64,000 nucleotides of DNA from Shewanella sp. SG41-4. GTDB taxonomy: Bacteria; Pseudomonadota; Gammaproteobacteria; Enterobacterales; Shewanellaceae. This document shows, piece after piece, positions 17,781 through 26,554 of this stretch. The stretch spans positions 1-64,000 of the forward strand of contig NZ_JACJFI010000002.1 in NCBI RefSeq assembly GCF_014164505.1, written 5' to 3'. How positions within the stretch are numbered: the first letter of the stretch is position 1; the number at the start of each line of letters is the position of its first letter. The position numbers were made by a program, and so were the translations under genes. Under the pieces are notes generated by a model, which worked only from the letters and a program-made list of their open reading frames with translations, searched no databases and was not told the DNA's origin.

Positions 17781-18503
17781 GTGTCGAACACATTAAAAAG
17801 AACGCGAATTGCACTGTTAACTGGATTAACATTATCAGCTACCCTACTGGCTCCACTCGCTACGGCAGAAGTATCTGGTGCAGTCACTGTAACCAACGAC
17901 TATCGCTTCCGAGGTGTGTCACAAAGTGCAGCGGATCCCGCACTACAAGGTAACATTGACTGGAGCCATGACAGCGGATTTTTCGTTGGCGCTTGGGCAA
18001 GTACAATTGACTTTGATGAGCCTGGATACAATGGCCCAGATGTAGAGATTGATTTGTATGCTGGTTACTACGGTGAAATTAATGATGACGCTAGCTATGA
18101 CTTAACCTTATACCGTTATAACTACCCAGGTGACAGTGAGTTAGATTACCTTGAAGTGAGTGCAGGTATCGATTTTAGTGGTTTTAGAGCCGCCTATTGG
18201 TTTACCAATGATTACGCTGGCAGCGACCTTGACCTACATTACACCGAAATTAATTACGGTTGGGAATTTGCCGAGAATTGGAGCCTAGACTTACATTATG
18301 GCTATAACTTTGGCGACGCCATTGACGACGGTGAAGGTTTTGATAGTTATTCAGATTATTCAGTTGGAGTATCAACTGAAGTATCAGGCTTTGGCATCTC
18401 GGTTGCGTATTTAGACACCGACATTGATGGAGATTACGAAGTTAGCTCTGGTCTATATAGAAACTCTGGCACCTTATTAGCGAGTGTAAGCTACGCGTTC
18501 TAA
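17781..18503 (+). CDS. Outer-membrane TorF-family putative porin
   Basis: A 240-residue secreted beta-barrel protein. After a Sec signal peptide (ALLTGLTLSATLLAPLATA) come alternating amphipathic strands starting SGAVTVTNDYRFRGVSQS, the hallmark of the TorF/Gcw_chp family, and ending in YRNSGTLLASVSYAF with a terminal aromatic residue for Bam recognition. The GTG at 17781 is chosen because GGAG lies eight bases upstream; an earlier in-frame start would add a non-signal leader. It is very acidic overall. It follows the omega-amino acid genes by 120 bases and may admit their substrates, but that is only positional. A terminator follows. Confidence 0.85.
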   Translation: MSNTLKRTRIALLTGLTLSATLLAPLATAEVSGAVTVTNDYRFRGVSQSAADPALQGNIDWSHDSGFFVGAWASTIDFDEPGYNGPDVEIDLYAGYYGEINDDASYDLTLYRYNYPGDSELDYLEVSAGIDFSGFRAAYWFTNDYAGSDLDLHYTEINYGWEFAENWSLDLHYGYNFGDAIDDGEGFDSYSDYSVGVSTEVSGFGISVAYLDTDIDGDYEVSSGLYRNSGTLLASVSYAF

Positions 18504-18555
18504 CGCTAGTTGAGTTAATCAGCACCGATCATGACAAGTCAGTCTTAAAAACAAG

Positions 18556-18579
18556 AAAACCGCCAATGGCGGTTTTTTT
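18556..18579 (+). terminator. Intrinsic terminator after TorF-family gene
   Basis: AAAACCGCC (18556-18564) pairs with GGCGGTTTT (18568-18576), followed by a run of T. The stem lies 53 bases after the porin stop. Confidence 0.9.
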
Positions 18580-18633
18580 ATGACCAATAGTTAACTAAAC
18601 ATATTAGCGATGCAATAAATGCAAAAGCGAAAA

Positions 18634-18813
18634 TTACTTAGTCGTTAAACCTGCTAACGGCTGCCCTTGAGCTTGTTTTTTTACGCCTTGCCAACCATCT
18701 GCAAGACGTTGTAATTGTTCACTTCTCTGTGGGAACTGATTTGCTAAATCACGCATTAGTGATGTTTGAATCTCACAAATTTCGGCCCAACGAGTTGCAT
18801 TAGATAATGGCAT
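18634..18813 (-). CDS. Small hypothetical protein, helical
   Basis: A 59-residue protein not recognised. The sequence is largely helical and polar (RWAEICEIQTSLMRDLANQF, then RSEQLQRLADGW), ending in a glutamine- and lysine-rich tail. The ATG at 18813 follows AAGGAT by six bases, the main reason for calling it. It is alone, convergent with the porin gene whose terminator lies just beyond. A coding assignment is plausible but not certain. Confidence 0.45.
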   Translation of the reverse strand: MPLSNATRWAEICEIQTSLMRDLANQFPQRSEQLQRLADGWQGVKKQAQGQPLAGLTTK

Positions 18814-19209
18814 TTTCAATCCTTAAATAAGTTATACATCCGTTTACATTCACTCATGCAGTACATAAATGTAGCACATCAAGCTAATTTAGAAAGCAGT
18901 ATTTACACAGTAAACCAGCTCAAAAAAACATCAACGCATATCGGTTGTGCTTTTAGTTGATTTAAAAGAAATTTTGTTTTATTTAAACATAAAAATAATA
19001 CACTCAATTAATATGAGCCAATCAATGAGCCGTTAATGTAAACAACTTACATAGCAAGAATATAATGGATTTATAAATGATGCTTTATTGATGCAATATA
19101 ATTTAGATCTTGCGCATAGATTTCAATAAAATAGCATTGCATCCATGACATACCAGAGTATCTTATTGTTATAGCAACCGTATAAATGTACGGCACAAAG
19201 GAGCGAACT
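18814..19209. other. AT-rich gene-free stretch
   Basis: About 400 bases upstream of both the small helical gene and the DUF3634 gene. It is strongly AT-rich. No credible frame, RNA fold or repeat was seen; promoters for both flanking genes presumably lie here. Confidence 0.4.
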
Positions 19210-19554
19210 ATGGCTGATACCATCATAAAAATACTGATAATTGCAGGGTTATTTTTTCTGGCCTATAAACTGATTTTTAGTGGTAGCCGCGGGTTAACAC
19301 TTTTTGAGATGCATTTTAAAGATGGCAAACTCAATAAGCATAAAGGCAAAATACCGGAGAAGTTCGAACGTGATTGTCGTTCCATAGCCAAATCTAATAA
19401 ACTAACTTGCACTGTCAGAGCAGAGAAGTCTGGTGATGTGCGGTTGCATGTATCAGCTAATATTGGTGATAACTTAGTCCAGCAAATACGTAACCAGTTT
19501 CCGTTTGAGTATTATGACAAGAAGCAGTCAGACGCGTCTAAACTTAAAGGTTAA
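19210..19554 (+). CDS. DUF3634-type membrane-anchored protein
   Basis: A 114-residue protein with one N-terminal membrane helix (IIKILIIAGLFFLAYKLIF, about 5-23) and a cytoplasmic domain containing LFEMHFKDGKLNKHKGKIP and ending QQIRNQFPFEYY. The FxxGxLxxxKGxxP and IRNxFP words match my memory of the DUF3634 family of gammaproteobacteria, whose function is unknown. The ATG at 19210 has AAAGGAGCG upstream. It is monocistronic, with a bidirectional terminator shared with the converging lipid operon. Confidence 0.75.
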   Translation: MADTIIKILIIAGLFFLAYKLIFSGSRGLTLFEMHFKDGKLNKHKGKIPEKFERDCRSIAKSNKLTCTVRAEKSGDVRLHVSANIGDNLVQQIRNQFPFEYYDKKQSDASKLKG

Positions 19555-19574
19555 TATTGGCTGTTGAGCAAACG

Positions 19575-19602
19575 AAAAATGGACTCTAACGAGTCCATTT
19601 TT
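19575..19602. terminator. Bidirectional intrinsic terminator
   Basis: AAAAATGGACTC (19575-19586) pairs with GAGTCCATTTT (19591-19601), with T-tracts on both strands. It serves the DUF3634 gene and the convergent lipid-cluster operon. Confidence 0.9.
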
Positions 19603-19644
19603 GTGTCATTTTTTTATGCTTAGTCGACTTTACTATTCAATGAC

Positions 19645-20289
19645 TTAGTCAGGCTGTTTAGCAATAACCAAGGTGACTTGAGCAACCGTGATACCAAATT
19701 TAATAATATCGCTTTTATTGATAATGGTTTTCTCATCGACCAGAAACATCCAGTCGTCAAAATGGACTTCATATTCACTACCATCAACTGGCAATATCAT
19801 GTCATAACGCCATCGCAATGCACTACCGCGAGACTCACCTTGAGCAATGCCTAATATATCATTGGCAGTGCCCTCATAGAGCCCATTTCCTTTATCAGTA
19901 ATGTTCCACACCCGAGTTTGCTTTTCACCATCATCGTAAATAAACCATTCGTTTATCACACCCTGCTTACCTTCAGGCGAATCTACCCAGTGCGCTTCCA
20001 TGGTGACGGTAAATTTACGAGTCACCTTGCCAGAAAAATCTTGTACCACTCCAGCGGCCGTTAATTTACCATCAAAAAAAGTCGCTAAATCTAACGTTGG
20101 AGTTGTGTTTTGATAATCTTCAATCGAGGCTGATGAACATGACATAACGCCTAACGCTAGTCCGGTATATAAGCAGGCTTGAGCCAGCTTTCGCGCTAAT
20201 TTTTTAGTGAAGAGTTGAGTTAACCGTTGAGTTAGCATTCGGGCGCTAAAATGTCGCTGCTGCCGCATGAGTAATAAAAACGAGTGCAT
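19645..20289 (-). CDS. DUF3833-type lipoprotein
   Basis: A 214-residue protein with a long basic N-terminal region, then a lipobox (LALGVMSC-SSASI, Cys near 51) and a lipocalin-like beta domain: LDLATFFDGKLTAAGVVQDF, then VTRKFTVTMEAHW and DDWMFLVDEKTIINKS. These words match the DUF3833 family, unknown in function but regularly found with Cfa-like methyltransferases. It overlaps the previous gene by one base and is the last gene of the eight-gene operon. The true start may be one of the methionines closer to the lipobox. Confidence 0.85.
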   Translation of the reverse strand: MHSFLLLMRQQRHFSARMLTQRLTQLFTKKLARKLAQACLYTGLALGVMSCSSASIEDYQNTTPTLDLATFFDGKLTAAGVVQDFSGKVTRKFTVTMEAHWVDSPEGKQGVINEWFIYDDGEKQTRVWNITDKGNGLYEGTANDILGIAQGESRGSALRWRYDMILPVDGSEYEVHFDDWMFLVDEKTIINKSDIIKFGITVAQVTLVIAKQPD

Positions 20290-20945
20290 TAGTTAACTCC
20301 AATAAGTTGATTACGTAACTTTGGATGGCTGGTTTTTTCAGACAACCAAATGTCGAGAAAGGCCTCAGGAAATTGGGCATTACTGACTTGATAATAAGGG
20401 GTATCGTTGAGTAAGAATGCGGCATCCTCAGGGGTGTTAACCTTAAAGGTCAGCCTGTCGCCCTGTTTAACATTCGGCCATGCATTAATTAACTGCTGCC
20501 GGTACAGTTCAATATTGGCTTTGGTAACACCTAAATGCTGCCATTGCTCAATAGTGGCATCAACTAAATCAATTGCATCAATATCGCGGTGGTATTGGAT
20601 GTCCAGAGTCATTGGAAAACGATTAGCTTGATATTTACCATCAATGGAAAATAATTTAGCGCTATAGATATCAAGCCATAACAAGCTCATGTCTGCAGTG
20701 CCAACTTCAATCAATGCCACATTATTCTTATCGCTGGTAACGCTATTTTCGTTGGTAACGTTTGTATCGCTGGTAACGTTTGTATTGCTGGTATCATTTG
20801 CAGACGCATCGTTAATACTCACTGCTACAATCAATGTTAATACTAATGCGCCAACCACACCGAACAGTAATTCGACCAACCAATGCGATGATTGATACAA
20901 CTTAATCTCTGATTGCGACTTTACGTCATTATGTAAGGTTTTCAT
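20289..20945 (-). CDS. Chalcone-isomerase-like periplasmic protein
   Basis: A 218-residue protein with an N-terminal membrane anchor or signal (LLFGVVGALVLTLIVAVSIN), a low-complexity linker of repeated N/T/V/S residues (about 50-75), and a C-terminal chalcone-isomerase-like domain: SLLWLDIYSAKLFSIDG, then FPMTLDIQYHRDIDA and LDIWLSEKTSHPKLRNQLIG. Bacterial members are not flavonoid enzymes; related folds bind fatty acids. The linker is encoded by near-identical short repeats. The start ATG at 20945 has GGAG upstream. It overlaps the DUF2878 gene by four bases. Confidence 0.8.
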   Translation of the reverse strand: MKTLHNDVKSQSEIKLYQSSHWLVELLFGVVGALVLTLIVAVSINDASANDTSNTNVTSDTNVTNENSVTSDKNNVALIEVGTADMSLLWLDIYSAKLFSIDGKYQANRFPMTLDIQYHRDIDAIDLVDATIEQWQHLGVTKANIELYRQQLINAWPNVKQGDRLTFKVNTPEDAAFLLNDTPYYQVSNAQFPEAFLDIWLSEKTSHPKLRNQLIGVN

Positions 20946-21472
20946 CTACGATTCTCCAATGCAAGGTCCGCCGTTGTGATGCGAGAGCTAATAAAGAGTA
21001 ATACGGGAAATAAGCAACTCCAGATCAATACCAATATAACTGCGCTCCAAACCTCCCCTAAAGGCAACATCACTGCGTCAAATTTAGCTCCTGCGAGATA
21101 ACTTAAACAACCAAATACACCGCCAAGTAACGCCTGTAACCAAAGAGGAAACTTTCTAAATAACGCCAAACTGTAATCTAAACAAAGTGCGAAGTAGAGC
21201 CACAACAATCCCAACCAATAAGGAATATTATTAAACTCAAATACGCCAAACCACACCAATAGACTGTCAACCGCGATGCCAATCGCACCACAGACACACA
21301 TTACCAGCGCATCATGACGAACTGATTTTGATAACAAAAAATGGCAAATGAGCAATAAAATAGACAACAAGATAAGTTGGTTGTGCGCTAGGACTCCGGC
21401 CCACCAAACTAATTGGAAGCACACGGCGTTGATTAACATAACTAGTTTTGACGGGAGACAATGAGTAGACAT
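20942..21472 (-). CDS. DUF2878 integral membrane protein
   Basis: A 176-residue hydrophobic protein with about six membrane helices: VMLINAVCFQLVWWAGVLAH, then LILLSILLLICHFLLSK and ALVMCVCGAIGIAVDSLLVW, ending in a helix VILVLIWSCLFPVLLFI. These match the DUF2878 family, which neighbours cfa-like genes in marine gammaproteobacteria. Function is unknown. The start at 21472 is preferred (AGGTG five bases upstream) over a longer frame that would overlap the cfa gene. It is followed by a 4-base overlap with the chalcone-isomerase-like gene. Confidence 0.8.
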   Translation of the reverse strand: MSTHCLPSKLVMLINAVCFQLVWWAGVLAHNQLILLSILLLICHFLLSKSVRHDALVMCVCGAIGIAVDSLLVWFGVFEFNNIPYWLGLLWLYFALCLDYSLALFRKFPLWLQALLGGVFGCLSYLAGAKFDAVMLPLGEVWSAVILVLIWSCLFPVLLFISSRITTADLALENRR

Positions 21473-21551
21473 AACACCTCGCACAAACAGGAGGAGACGT
21501 CCCGGTAACTCATTACCGGGAATATAATGGCGATTTGACTGTAAAACGATA

Positions 21552-22790
21552 TTATTTAGGGCGGTATTGAGGTCGAACAGCAACAAGGTGAACCGTGCTG
21601 GTAGTGCGCTCTAAAAAGCCACCTTCGCAGTAACTCAAGTAGAACTTCCACATCCGGATAAAATCATCACCGTAATTTAAGGCTTTAATTTTATCGTAGG
21701 CAGCATCAAAATTTTCATGCCAGTGCTTTAAGGTACGCGCATAGTCCTTACCCATGTCATCAATAGACCAGGTTACCATGTCGGTTTTCTTGGCAATATG
21801 TTTGGTCATTTCACTCACCGACGGTAAGCAACCACCGGGAAAAATATAGCGTTGAATAAAGTCGACACTCTTTCGATAACTGTCGTAACGTTGGTCGGCT
21901 ATGGTAATCGCTTGGATCAGCATGCGACCGCTTGGCTTAAGCAGATTTTGCAATTTTTCAAAAAAGCCCGCTAAATATTCGTGTCCCACGGCTTCAATCA
22001 TTTCAATTGAAACCACGCGATCATATTCACCAGTCAATAATCTATAATCTTGTTTGAGTAAGGTAATGCTGTCTTGTAGGCCTTCTTGCTTTACTCTCGC
22101 CTCTGCGTAATCGAACTGGGCATCTGAAATTGTGGTGGTTGTGACATGTACGCCGTAGTGTTTTGCAGCATAAATGGCTAATGCGCCCCAACCAGTTCCT
22201 ACTTCAAGCAAGGTTTGACCTGGAGTTAACTCTAAACGCTCGCAAATGGTATGCAATTTATGTAATTGTGCTTCATTTAAACTACTGTCATTTGCAGGAT
22301 AAAGAGCACTTGAATACATCATTTCTGGGTCAAGGAATTCTTTATACATGTCATTACCTAAGTCGTAATGAGCCAGAATATTTCGTTTTGAACCCGTTTC
22401 CGAATTACGATTAAAAACATGTTTAACGCGATTAACGCCGTTACTCAACCATGAAAAGTAACGTTCAATATTGTCCAACAATGCTAAATTCTGGGCGAAA
22501 ACCTGCACCACTTTGGTTAAGTCTGGACTACTCCAATGGCCTTGAATGTAAGCCTCACCTGCCCCAATTGAACCGCCAAACACCACTTGACGATAAAAAT
22601 TGGCGTGCTGAACTTGCATGGTAGCGTGAACTTGGCTTTTGGCGTCGCCAAATTCTGATGTTTGATTACCATCTACAATCGTTAAATGACCTTCTGAAAG
22701 GTGCGCTAATGCACGAAGAAGAATTTTCCTTGCTAGGCTGTCAGATAAACTCGCTTGAGTCATGCTGCTTTCTGTCGCCGTATTTTCCAT
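21552..22790 (-). CDS. cfa: Cyclopropane-fatty-acyl-phospholipid synthase family methyltransferase
   Basis: A 412-residue SAM-dependent enzyme that modifies unsaturated acyl chains of phospholipids. Visible are NILAHYDLGNDMYKEFLDPE and MMYSSALYP, the SAM-binding LLEVGTGWGALAIYAA, the SIEMIEAVGHEYLAGFF catalytic region and the C-terminal FLSYCEGGFLERT. The start at 22790 uses GGAGAG. Cfa itself and UfaM-type furan fatty acid methyltransferases share these motifs, and the gene neighbours favour the clustered variant rather than housekeeping Cfa. The reaction (cyclopropane ring or methylation toward furan acids) cannot be told from sequence alone. Confidence 0.88.
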   Translation of the reverse strand: MENTATESSMTQASLSDSLARKILLRALAHLSEGHLTIVDGNQTSEFGDAKSQVHATMQVQHANFYRQVVFGGSIGAGEAYIQGHWSSPDLTKVVQVFAQNLALLDNIERYFSWLSNGVNRVKHVFNRNSETGSKRNILAHYDLGNDMYKEFLDPEMMYSSALYPANDSSLNEAQLHKLHTICERLELTPGQTLLEVGTGWGALAIYAAKHYGVHVTTTTISDAQFDYAEARVKQEGLQDSITLLKQDYRLLTGEYDRVVSIEMIEAVGHEYLAGFFEKLQNLLKPSGRMLIQAITIADQRYDSYRKSVDFIQRYIFPGGCLPSVSEMTKHIAKKTDMVTWSIDDMGKDYARTLKHWHENFDAAYDKIKALNYGDDFIRMWKFYLSYCEGGFLERTTSTVHLVAVRPQYRPK

Positions 22791-22894
22791 GTCATCTCTC
22801 CAGTTCATACACTGTCTAATTGGTTCGCTTCATTGGCGTAATTACAGACTAATACGTGATAAGCATTTATTTGGTTTACATTTTGTAAGAATTA

Positions 22895-23716
22895 TTAGCT
22901 CTCTTCAATGGTTTGCTTGCTTACAAAGGGGATTCGCTTAATAAATAACTTCATTGCCTGCCAATAAATACCCAGCATAATTTTGCAGGTCATCAAGGGA
23001 TAATTCAGCATAAATCGACGTATAGAACGCGAATTTATTGGTTGGCGTTTTAACACTAAACCGGCATCGAATAATTTATCGTTATTGTCATTTCGGTTTT
23101 CAATGGTCACTTTCAAGTGTTTGCCCGGCGGCGTAATTCGCCACAAGTAATGCATGTCTAAATTCATAAACGGAGACACATGAAAGACTTTGTCTGTTTG
23201 AGCGGTATTAGCAATATCAATCAAATAACAATGGCGCTCATTCCAAGGAGTATTACTGACCTCGGCAAGCATATAAACCATGTCATTTTGATGATAACAA
23301 AAGTAAAAATTGACCGGACTAAAATAGAAACCAAAATGGCGTATTTGCCCAGAAAATATCACTTTATCGCATGTTTGCGTGGCACCTAAATGCTTAATGG
23401 TTGCCAACACACGTTGCTTTAACGCGGCGACATCATCTCCCTTGCTCGCCTGAGTCAGCACAAGTTGATCACCAAATTGCTTCTTTAGGGAATTAAGGTA
23501 ATCGCTAGGATTAAATTTAAGCGGAGTAAACCTGTCTGTTGAAAATAACTTACTGACTGCCGTTAACGCCGGCAGTTCATCTAAATCTATTGCCATCATC
23601 GCAATGTTATAACCAAAACTGTGCAACTTGGGCGTATGACGGCGATGGTTTATCTTGCCGCAATAAATGCCACTGTTTAATTGATCATGTTCCATTACTG
23701 ATGTGGTTTGATTCAT
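22895..23716 (-). CDS. DUF1365 family protein
   Basis: A 273-residue cytoplasmic protein. Typical DUF1365 words are SGIYCGKINHRRHTPKLHSF near the N terminus, GQIRHFGFYFSPVNFYFCYH in the centre and FHVSPFMNLDMHYLWRITPP, followed by a basic C terminus. The family almost always neighbours a FAD-dependent desaturase/oxidase and a Cfa-like enzyme, as here. No catalytic mechanism is known to me. It overlaps the FAD enzyme by four bases, showing translational coupling. Confidence 0.85.
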   Translation of the reverse strand: MNQTTSVMEHDQLNSGIYCGKINHRRHTPKLHSFGYNIAMMAIDLDELPALTAVSKLFSTDRFTPLKFNPSDYLNSLKKQFGDQLVLTQASKGDDVAALKQRVLATIKHLGATQTCDKVIFSGQIRHFGFYFSPVNFYFCYHQNDMVYMLAEVSNTPWNERHCYLIDIANTAQTDKVFHVSPFMNLDMHYLWRITPPGKHLKVTIENRNDNNDKLFDAGLVLKRQPINSRSIRRFMLNYPLMTCKIMLGIYWQAMKLFIKRIPFVSKQTIEES

Positions 23717-24981
23717 AGACTAATCCCAAACAGATCGCATACTTCAACCGCGCTACGAACGCCGTCCTCATGAAATCCATTGTGCCAGTAAGCCCCCGCG
23801 AAATAAGTGTTATGTTTACCATTAATGAGTGATCTTTTCGCTTGTGACTTCATGCTGGCATCATTAAACACAGGGTGAGCATAATTAAATTTACGCAATA
23901 TTTTGCTTTCATCAATCGATGCGGTTTGATTTAAGGTGACACAAAATGTAGGTGCACTGCTCGGTAAACACTGCAAAATATTCATATTGTAAGTCACGCT
24001 AGCAGGACGCTGAGCAATATCTTGCTGATTGACGCCATCTAAACGATAGTTCCAACTTGCCCATGCCGCTTTTCGCTTAGGCAATAGATTAATATCTGTG
24101 TGCAGGACCACTTCATTATTTTGATATTCCATTGCACCTAACACGTCTATCTCATCTTGAGTCGCGTCGGTTAACATGGCCAGAGCTTGATCGCTATGGC
24201 AACTCAACACAACATCGTCAAAGTGCTGCCATTCGCCGTTGGCAACCTGAACATACACCCCATCATCGCCGCGTTTAATACCACTAACGGGTGAATTTAG
24301 GTGGATGCGATCTTTAAACGGCGCGGTTAAGGCTGGGATATAACTGCGTGAACCACCTTCAAGTACATACCATTGCGGGCGATCATTAATATTTAATAAA
24401 CCATGGTGCTGGAAAAAACGGATAAAAAATCGCAATGAAAAGCCGCGCATATCATCAATACTGGCAGACCAAATAGCCGCGCCCATAGGCAAAATGTAAT
24501 GCTCACAGAAAAAGGCCGAAAAACCTTGTTCATCAAGATACTCACCTAATGTAGATGTTGGGTATTTGTCGGCCTCATAAATGACTTTACAACCATTATT
24601 GAAACGAACAATTTCACCTAAGAAGCGGTAAAAACTTGGACGAAATAGATTACGACGTTGAGCAAATAAACTCCACAAATTATGACCATTATATTCAAGC
24701 CCAGTAAGTGCATTGTTAACACTAAAACTCATTTCAGTCGGTAGAGACTTAATATTAAGTTGCGCCATTAATGTTTCAAATAGCGGATAAGTACGGTCAT
24801 TAAAAACAATAAAACCAGAATCAATTGCGTATTGCTGCCCTGCCACTTCCACATCAATGGTCGCAGTGTGCCCACCAATATAATCATTAGCTTCAAACAC
24901 AGTTACCGTGTGTTCACGACTTAACAGGTGGGCACATGTTAATCCCGAAATTCCAGTACCAATTACAGCAATATTTTTCAT
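23713..24981 (-). CDS. FAD-dependent amine-oxidase-type oxidoreductase
   Basis: A 422-residue flavoprotein with the Rossmann motif MKNIAVIGTGISGLTCAHLL at the N terminus, then GGHTATIDVEVAGQQYAIDS, and a C-terminal GAYWHNGFHEDGVRSAVEV flavin segment. The type is the NAD(P)-binding/amine oxidase group next to cfa and DUF1365 genes, thought to introduce double bonds or oxidise acyl chains (UfaD/UfaO-like). Its substrate is inferred from context. The ATG at 24981 follows AAGGATTAACTAA. It is in the middle of the eight-gene operon, with 54 bases to the SDR gene upstream. Confidence 0.85.
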   Translation of the reverse strand: MKNIAVIGTGISGLTCAHLLSREHTVTVFEANDYIGGHTATIDVEVAGQQYAIDSGFIVFNDRTYPLFETLMAQLNIKSLPTEMSFSVNNALTGLEYNGHNLWSLFAQRRNLFRPSFYRFLGEIVRFNNGCKVIYEADKYPTSTLGEYLDEQGFSAFFCEHYILPMGAAIWSASIDDMRGFSLRFFIRFFQHHGLLNINDRPQWYVLEGGSRSYIPALTAPFKDRIHLNSPVSGIKRGDDGVYVQVANGEWQHFDDVVLSCHSDQALAMLTDATQDEIDVLGAMEYQNNEVVLHTDINLLPKRKAAWASWNYRLDGVNQQDIAQRPASVTYNMNILQCLPSSAPTFCVTLNQTASIDESKILRKFNYAHPVFNDASMKSQAKRSLINGKHNTYFAGAYWHNGFHEDGVRSAVEVCDLFGISL

Positions 24982-25035
24982 TTAGTTAATCCTTGACGCT
25001 AATACTTATTCTTATGGTGAATTGATTTGGGCCCA

Positions 25036-25815
25036 CTATTTGGGTGCCAACAAATACACTAATAATCTTTCTGGTAATAAAGAGGCTAATTTAAGTAACC
25101 AAGTAAATTTAGTCGGGAAATGGATTTCGCGGCGTTGACGCAGCATACCATTATAAATAGCCTGAGCCGCTTGCTGGGAGGTGATTTGCATTGGCATAGC
25201 AAAGTCATTTTTGGCGGTTAAAGGGGTTTTAACAAACCCAGGACAAATCACACTCACCCCAATACCATGCTGAGTAAGGTCAACACGTAAACTACGGCCT
25301 AAATAACCAATAGCTGCTTTAGATGAACCATAGGCTTCGGCACGCGGAAACGGTAAATAAGTGGCACTTGAACTCATTAACCCGAGTTGTGCACCACGGC
25401 TCAGCAAAGGTAAAAAGTGTTCCAAGCAATACCCCATCGCAACCACATTAGTATTGATCACTCTGGCAAATAGCGCTGAGTCGAAATGCAATGCATCGTC
25501 AATATATTCACAGCTACCAGCATTGAGTATCACCTGCTGTAACTGCCAATGATTATCGTGCAATAACTGCTTAAGCTCGGCTGCAGCACCTTGCACCTGG
25601 TCACTATCGGTAATATCGAACTCAAGCGGTATTGCGCCTGTAATGGCTTGCAAGGCTTGGGCATTTCGACCGCAGGCTATAACAGCCACACCTTTAGCGA
25701 GGTAATACTCCGCTAAAGCTAAACCAATGCCAGAACTTGCACCAGTAATTAATACCGCTTTTGTATCGGAAGTAGGTGTATTAGATTGAGGTATATCGGA
25801 GCTAGCTGTTGCCAT
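25036..25815 (-). CDS. Short-chain dehydrogenase/reductase
   Basis: A 259-residue classical SDR. It has the cofactor motif TGASSGIGLALAEYY (about 25-39), NAGS at the NNAG position, the catalytic Ser in LGLMSSSATYL, and the YGSSKAAIGYLG catalytic Tyr/Lys pair, then CPGFVKTPLT. The product is probably an oxidoreductase of a hydroxy- or keto-acyl compound made by this cluster, which is inference. It overlaps the NTF2-like gene by one base. Confidence 0.88.
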   Translation of the reverse strand: MATASSDIPQSNTPTSDTKAVLITGASSGIGLALAEYYLAKGVAVIACGRNAQALQAITGAIPLEFDITDSDQVQGAAAELKQLLHDNHWQLQQVILNAGSCEYIDDALHFDSALFARVINTNVVAMGYCLEHFLPLLSRGAQLGLMSSSATYLPFPRAEAYGSSKAAIGYLGRSLRVDLTQHGIGVSVICPGFVKTPLTAKNDFAMPMQITSQQAAQAIYNGMLRQRREIHFPTKFTWLLKLASLLPERLLVYLLAPK

Positions 25816-26318
25816 TACTTAGTCACCCTATTTTTAAGTAAGCCAATCAAGCCACCTAAAAACGGCACTTGCTCGTATAGCATTTGGCCTAGATCAAAAT
25901 AGTCTCTGTGAGAAAAAATCTTATCGGAAAATTTAAGTTGCGACATGCCTTCAACATTAATCAGCTGCCCTTTATTTAATTTAGGGTGTGAATAGCTCAT
26001 GGTCCAATACAATGCTGCCTGTTGTTTATCAGCACTGATCACCACTTCTTTAATATCAAATTCAATGTGGGTGACATTTTGATACATGTTGGCAAAGTAA
26101 TCGGTTAATGCTTCTATTCCCTCAACGTGATGCATGGGATCTCGAAAACAAATATCATCTCGATAAACTTGACGCAGTAAAAAAAGATTATCTTTATTAA
26201 GCTGTTGATACATATTAATAAAGGCATCTACAATAACCGGATGACCATTAACCGACGCAGAGCTGTCAGCATTTAACGGTTCAGATTGAGTATCAACTGT
26301 TGACTGTGCACCTTGCAT
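25815..26318 (-). CDS. NTF2-like (SnoaL-type) small protein
   Basis: A 167-residue protein with an NTF2-like cone fold: DAFINMYQQLNKDNLFLLRQ, then YRDDICFRDPMHHVEGIEAL and SQLKFSDKIFSHRDYFDLGQ. It is the first gene of the lipid cluster, with AGGAGT seven bases from the ATG at 26318. Members often act as small isomerases or dimer partners. The gene upstream in many relatives is an ECF sigma factor, but none is present here: the 236 bases before it contain only the nrfA terminator. Confidence 0.8.
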   Translation of the reverse strand: MQGAQSTVDTQSEPLNADSSASVNGHPVIVDAFINMYQQLNKDNLFLLRQVYRDDICFRDPMHHVEGIEALTDYFANMYQNVTHIEFDIKEVVISADKQQAALYWTMSYSHPKLNKGQLINVEGMSQLKFSDKIFSHRDYFDLGQMLYEQVPFLGGLIGLLKNRVTK

Positions 26319-26490
26319 TAACAGACTCCTATTACGCTACCAAGAAAAATATACGCAACCTAGATATAACAATGCCTTATATGACAATAAGATAAAAGTA
26401 TTTCATGGCCGTGAAGTAAATAAAAACTCATTAGGCATTGATACGAGATAACGCAGGAAGTAGATCACCCTTTTAAACGAACCAAAAAGC

Positions 26491-26521
26491 AAAAACGCCT
26501 AAGCATGGCTTGGGCGTTTTT
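26491..26521 (-). terminator. Intrinsic terminator after nrfA
   Basis: AAAAACGCC...AAGC (from 26491) pairs with GCTT...GGGCGTTTTT (to 26521), one bulged pair, with T-tracts on both sides. It lies 34 bases after the nrfA stop. Confidence 0.88.
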
Positions 26522-26554
26522 AATGTTTATAAATTGAAATTTTTGTTTAAAAGT

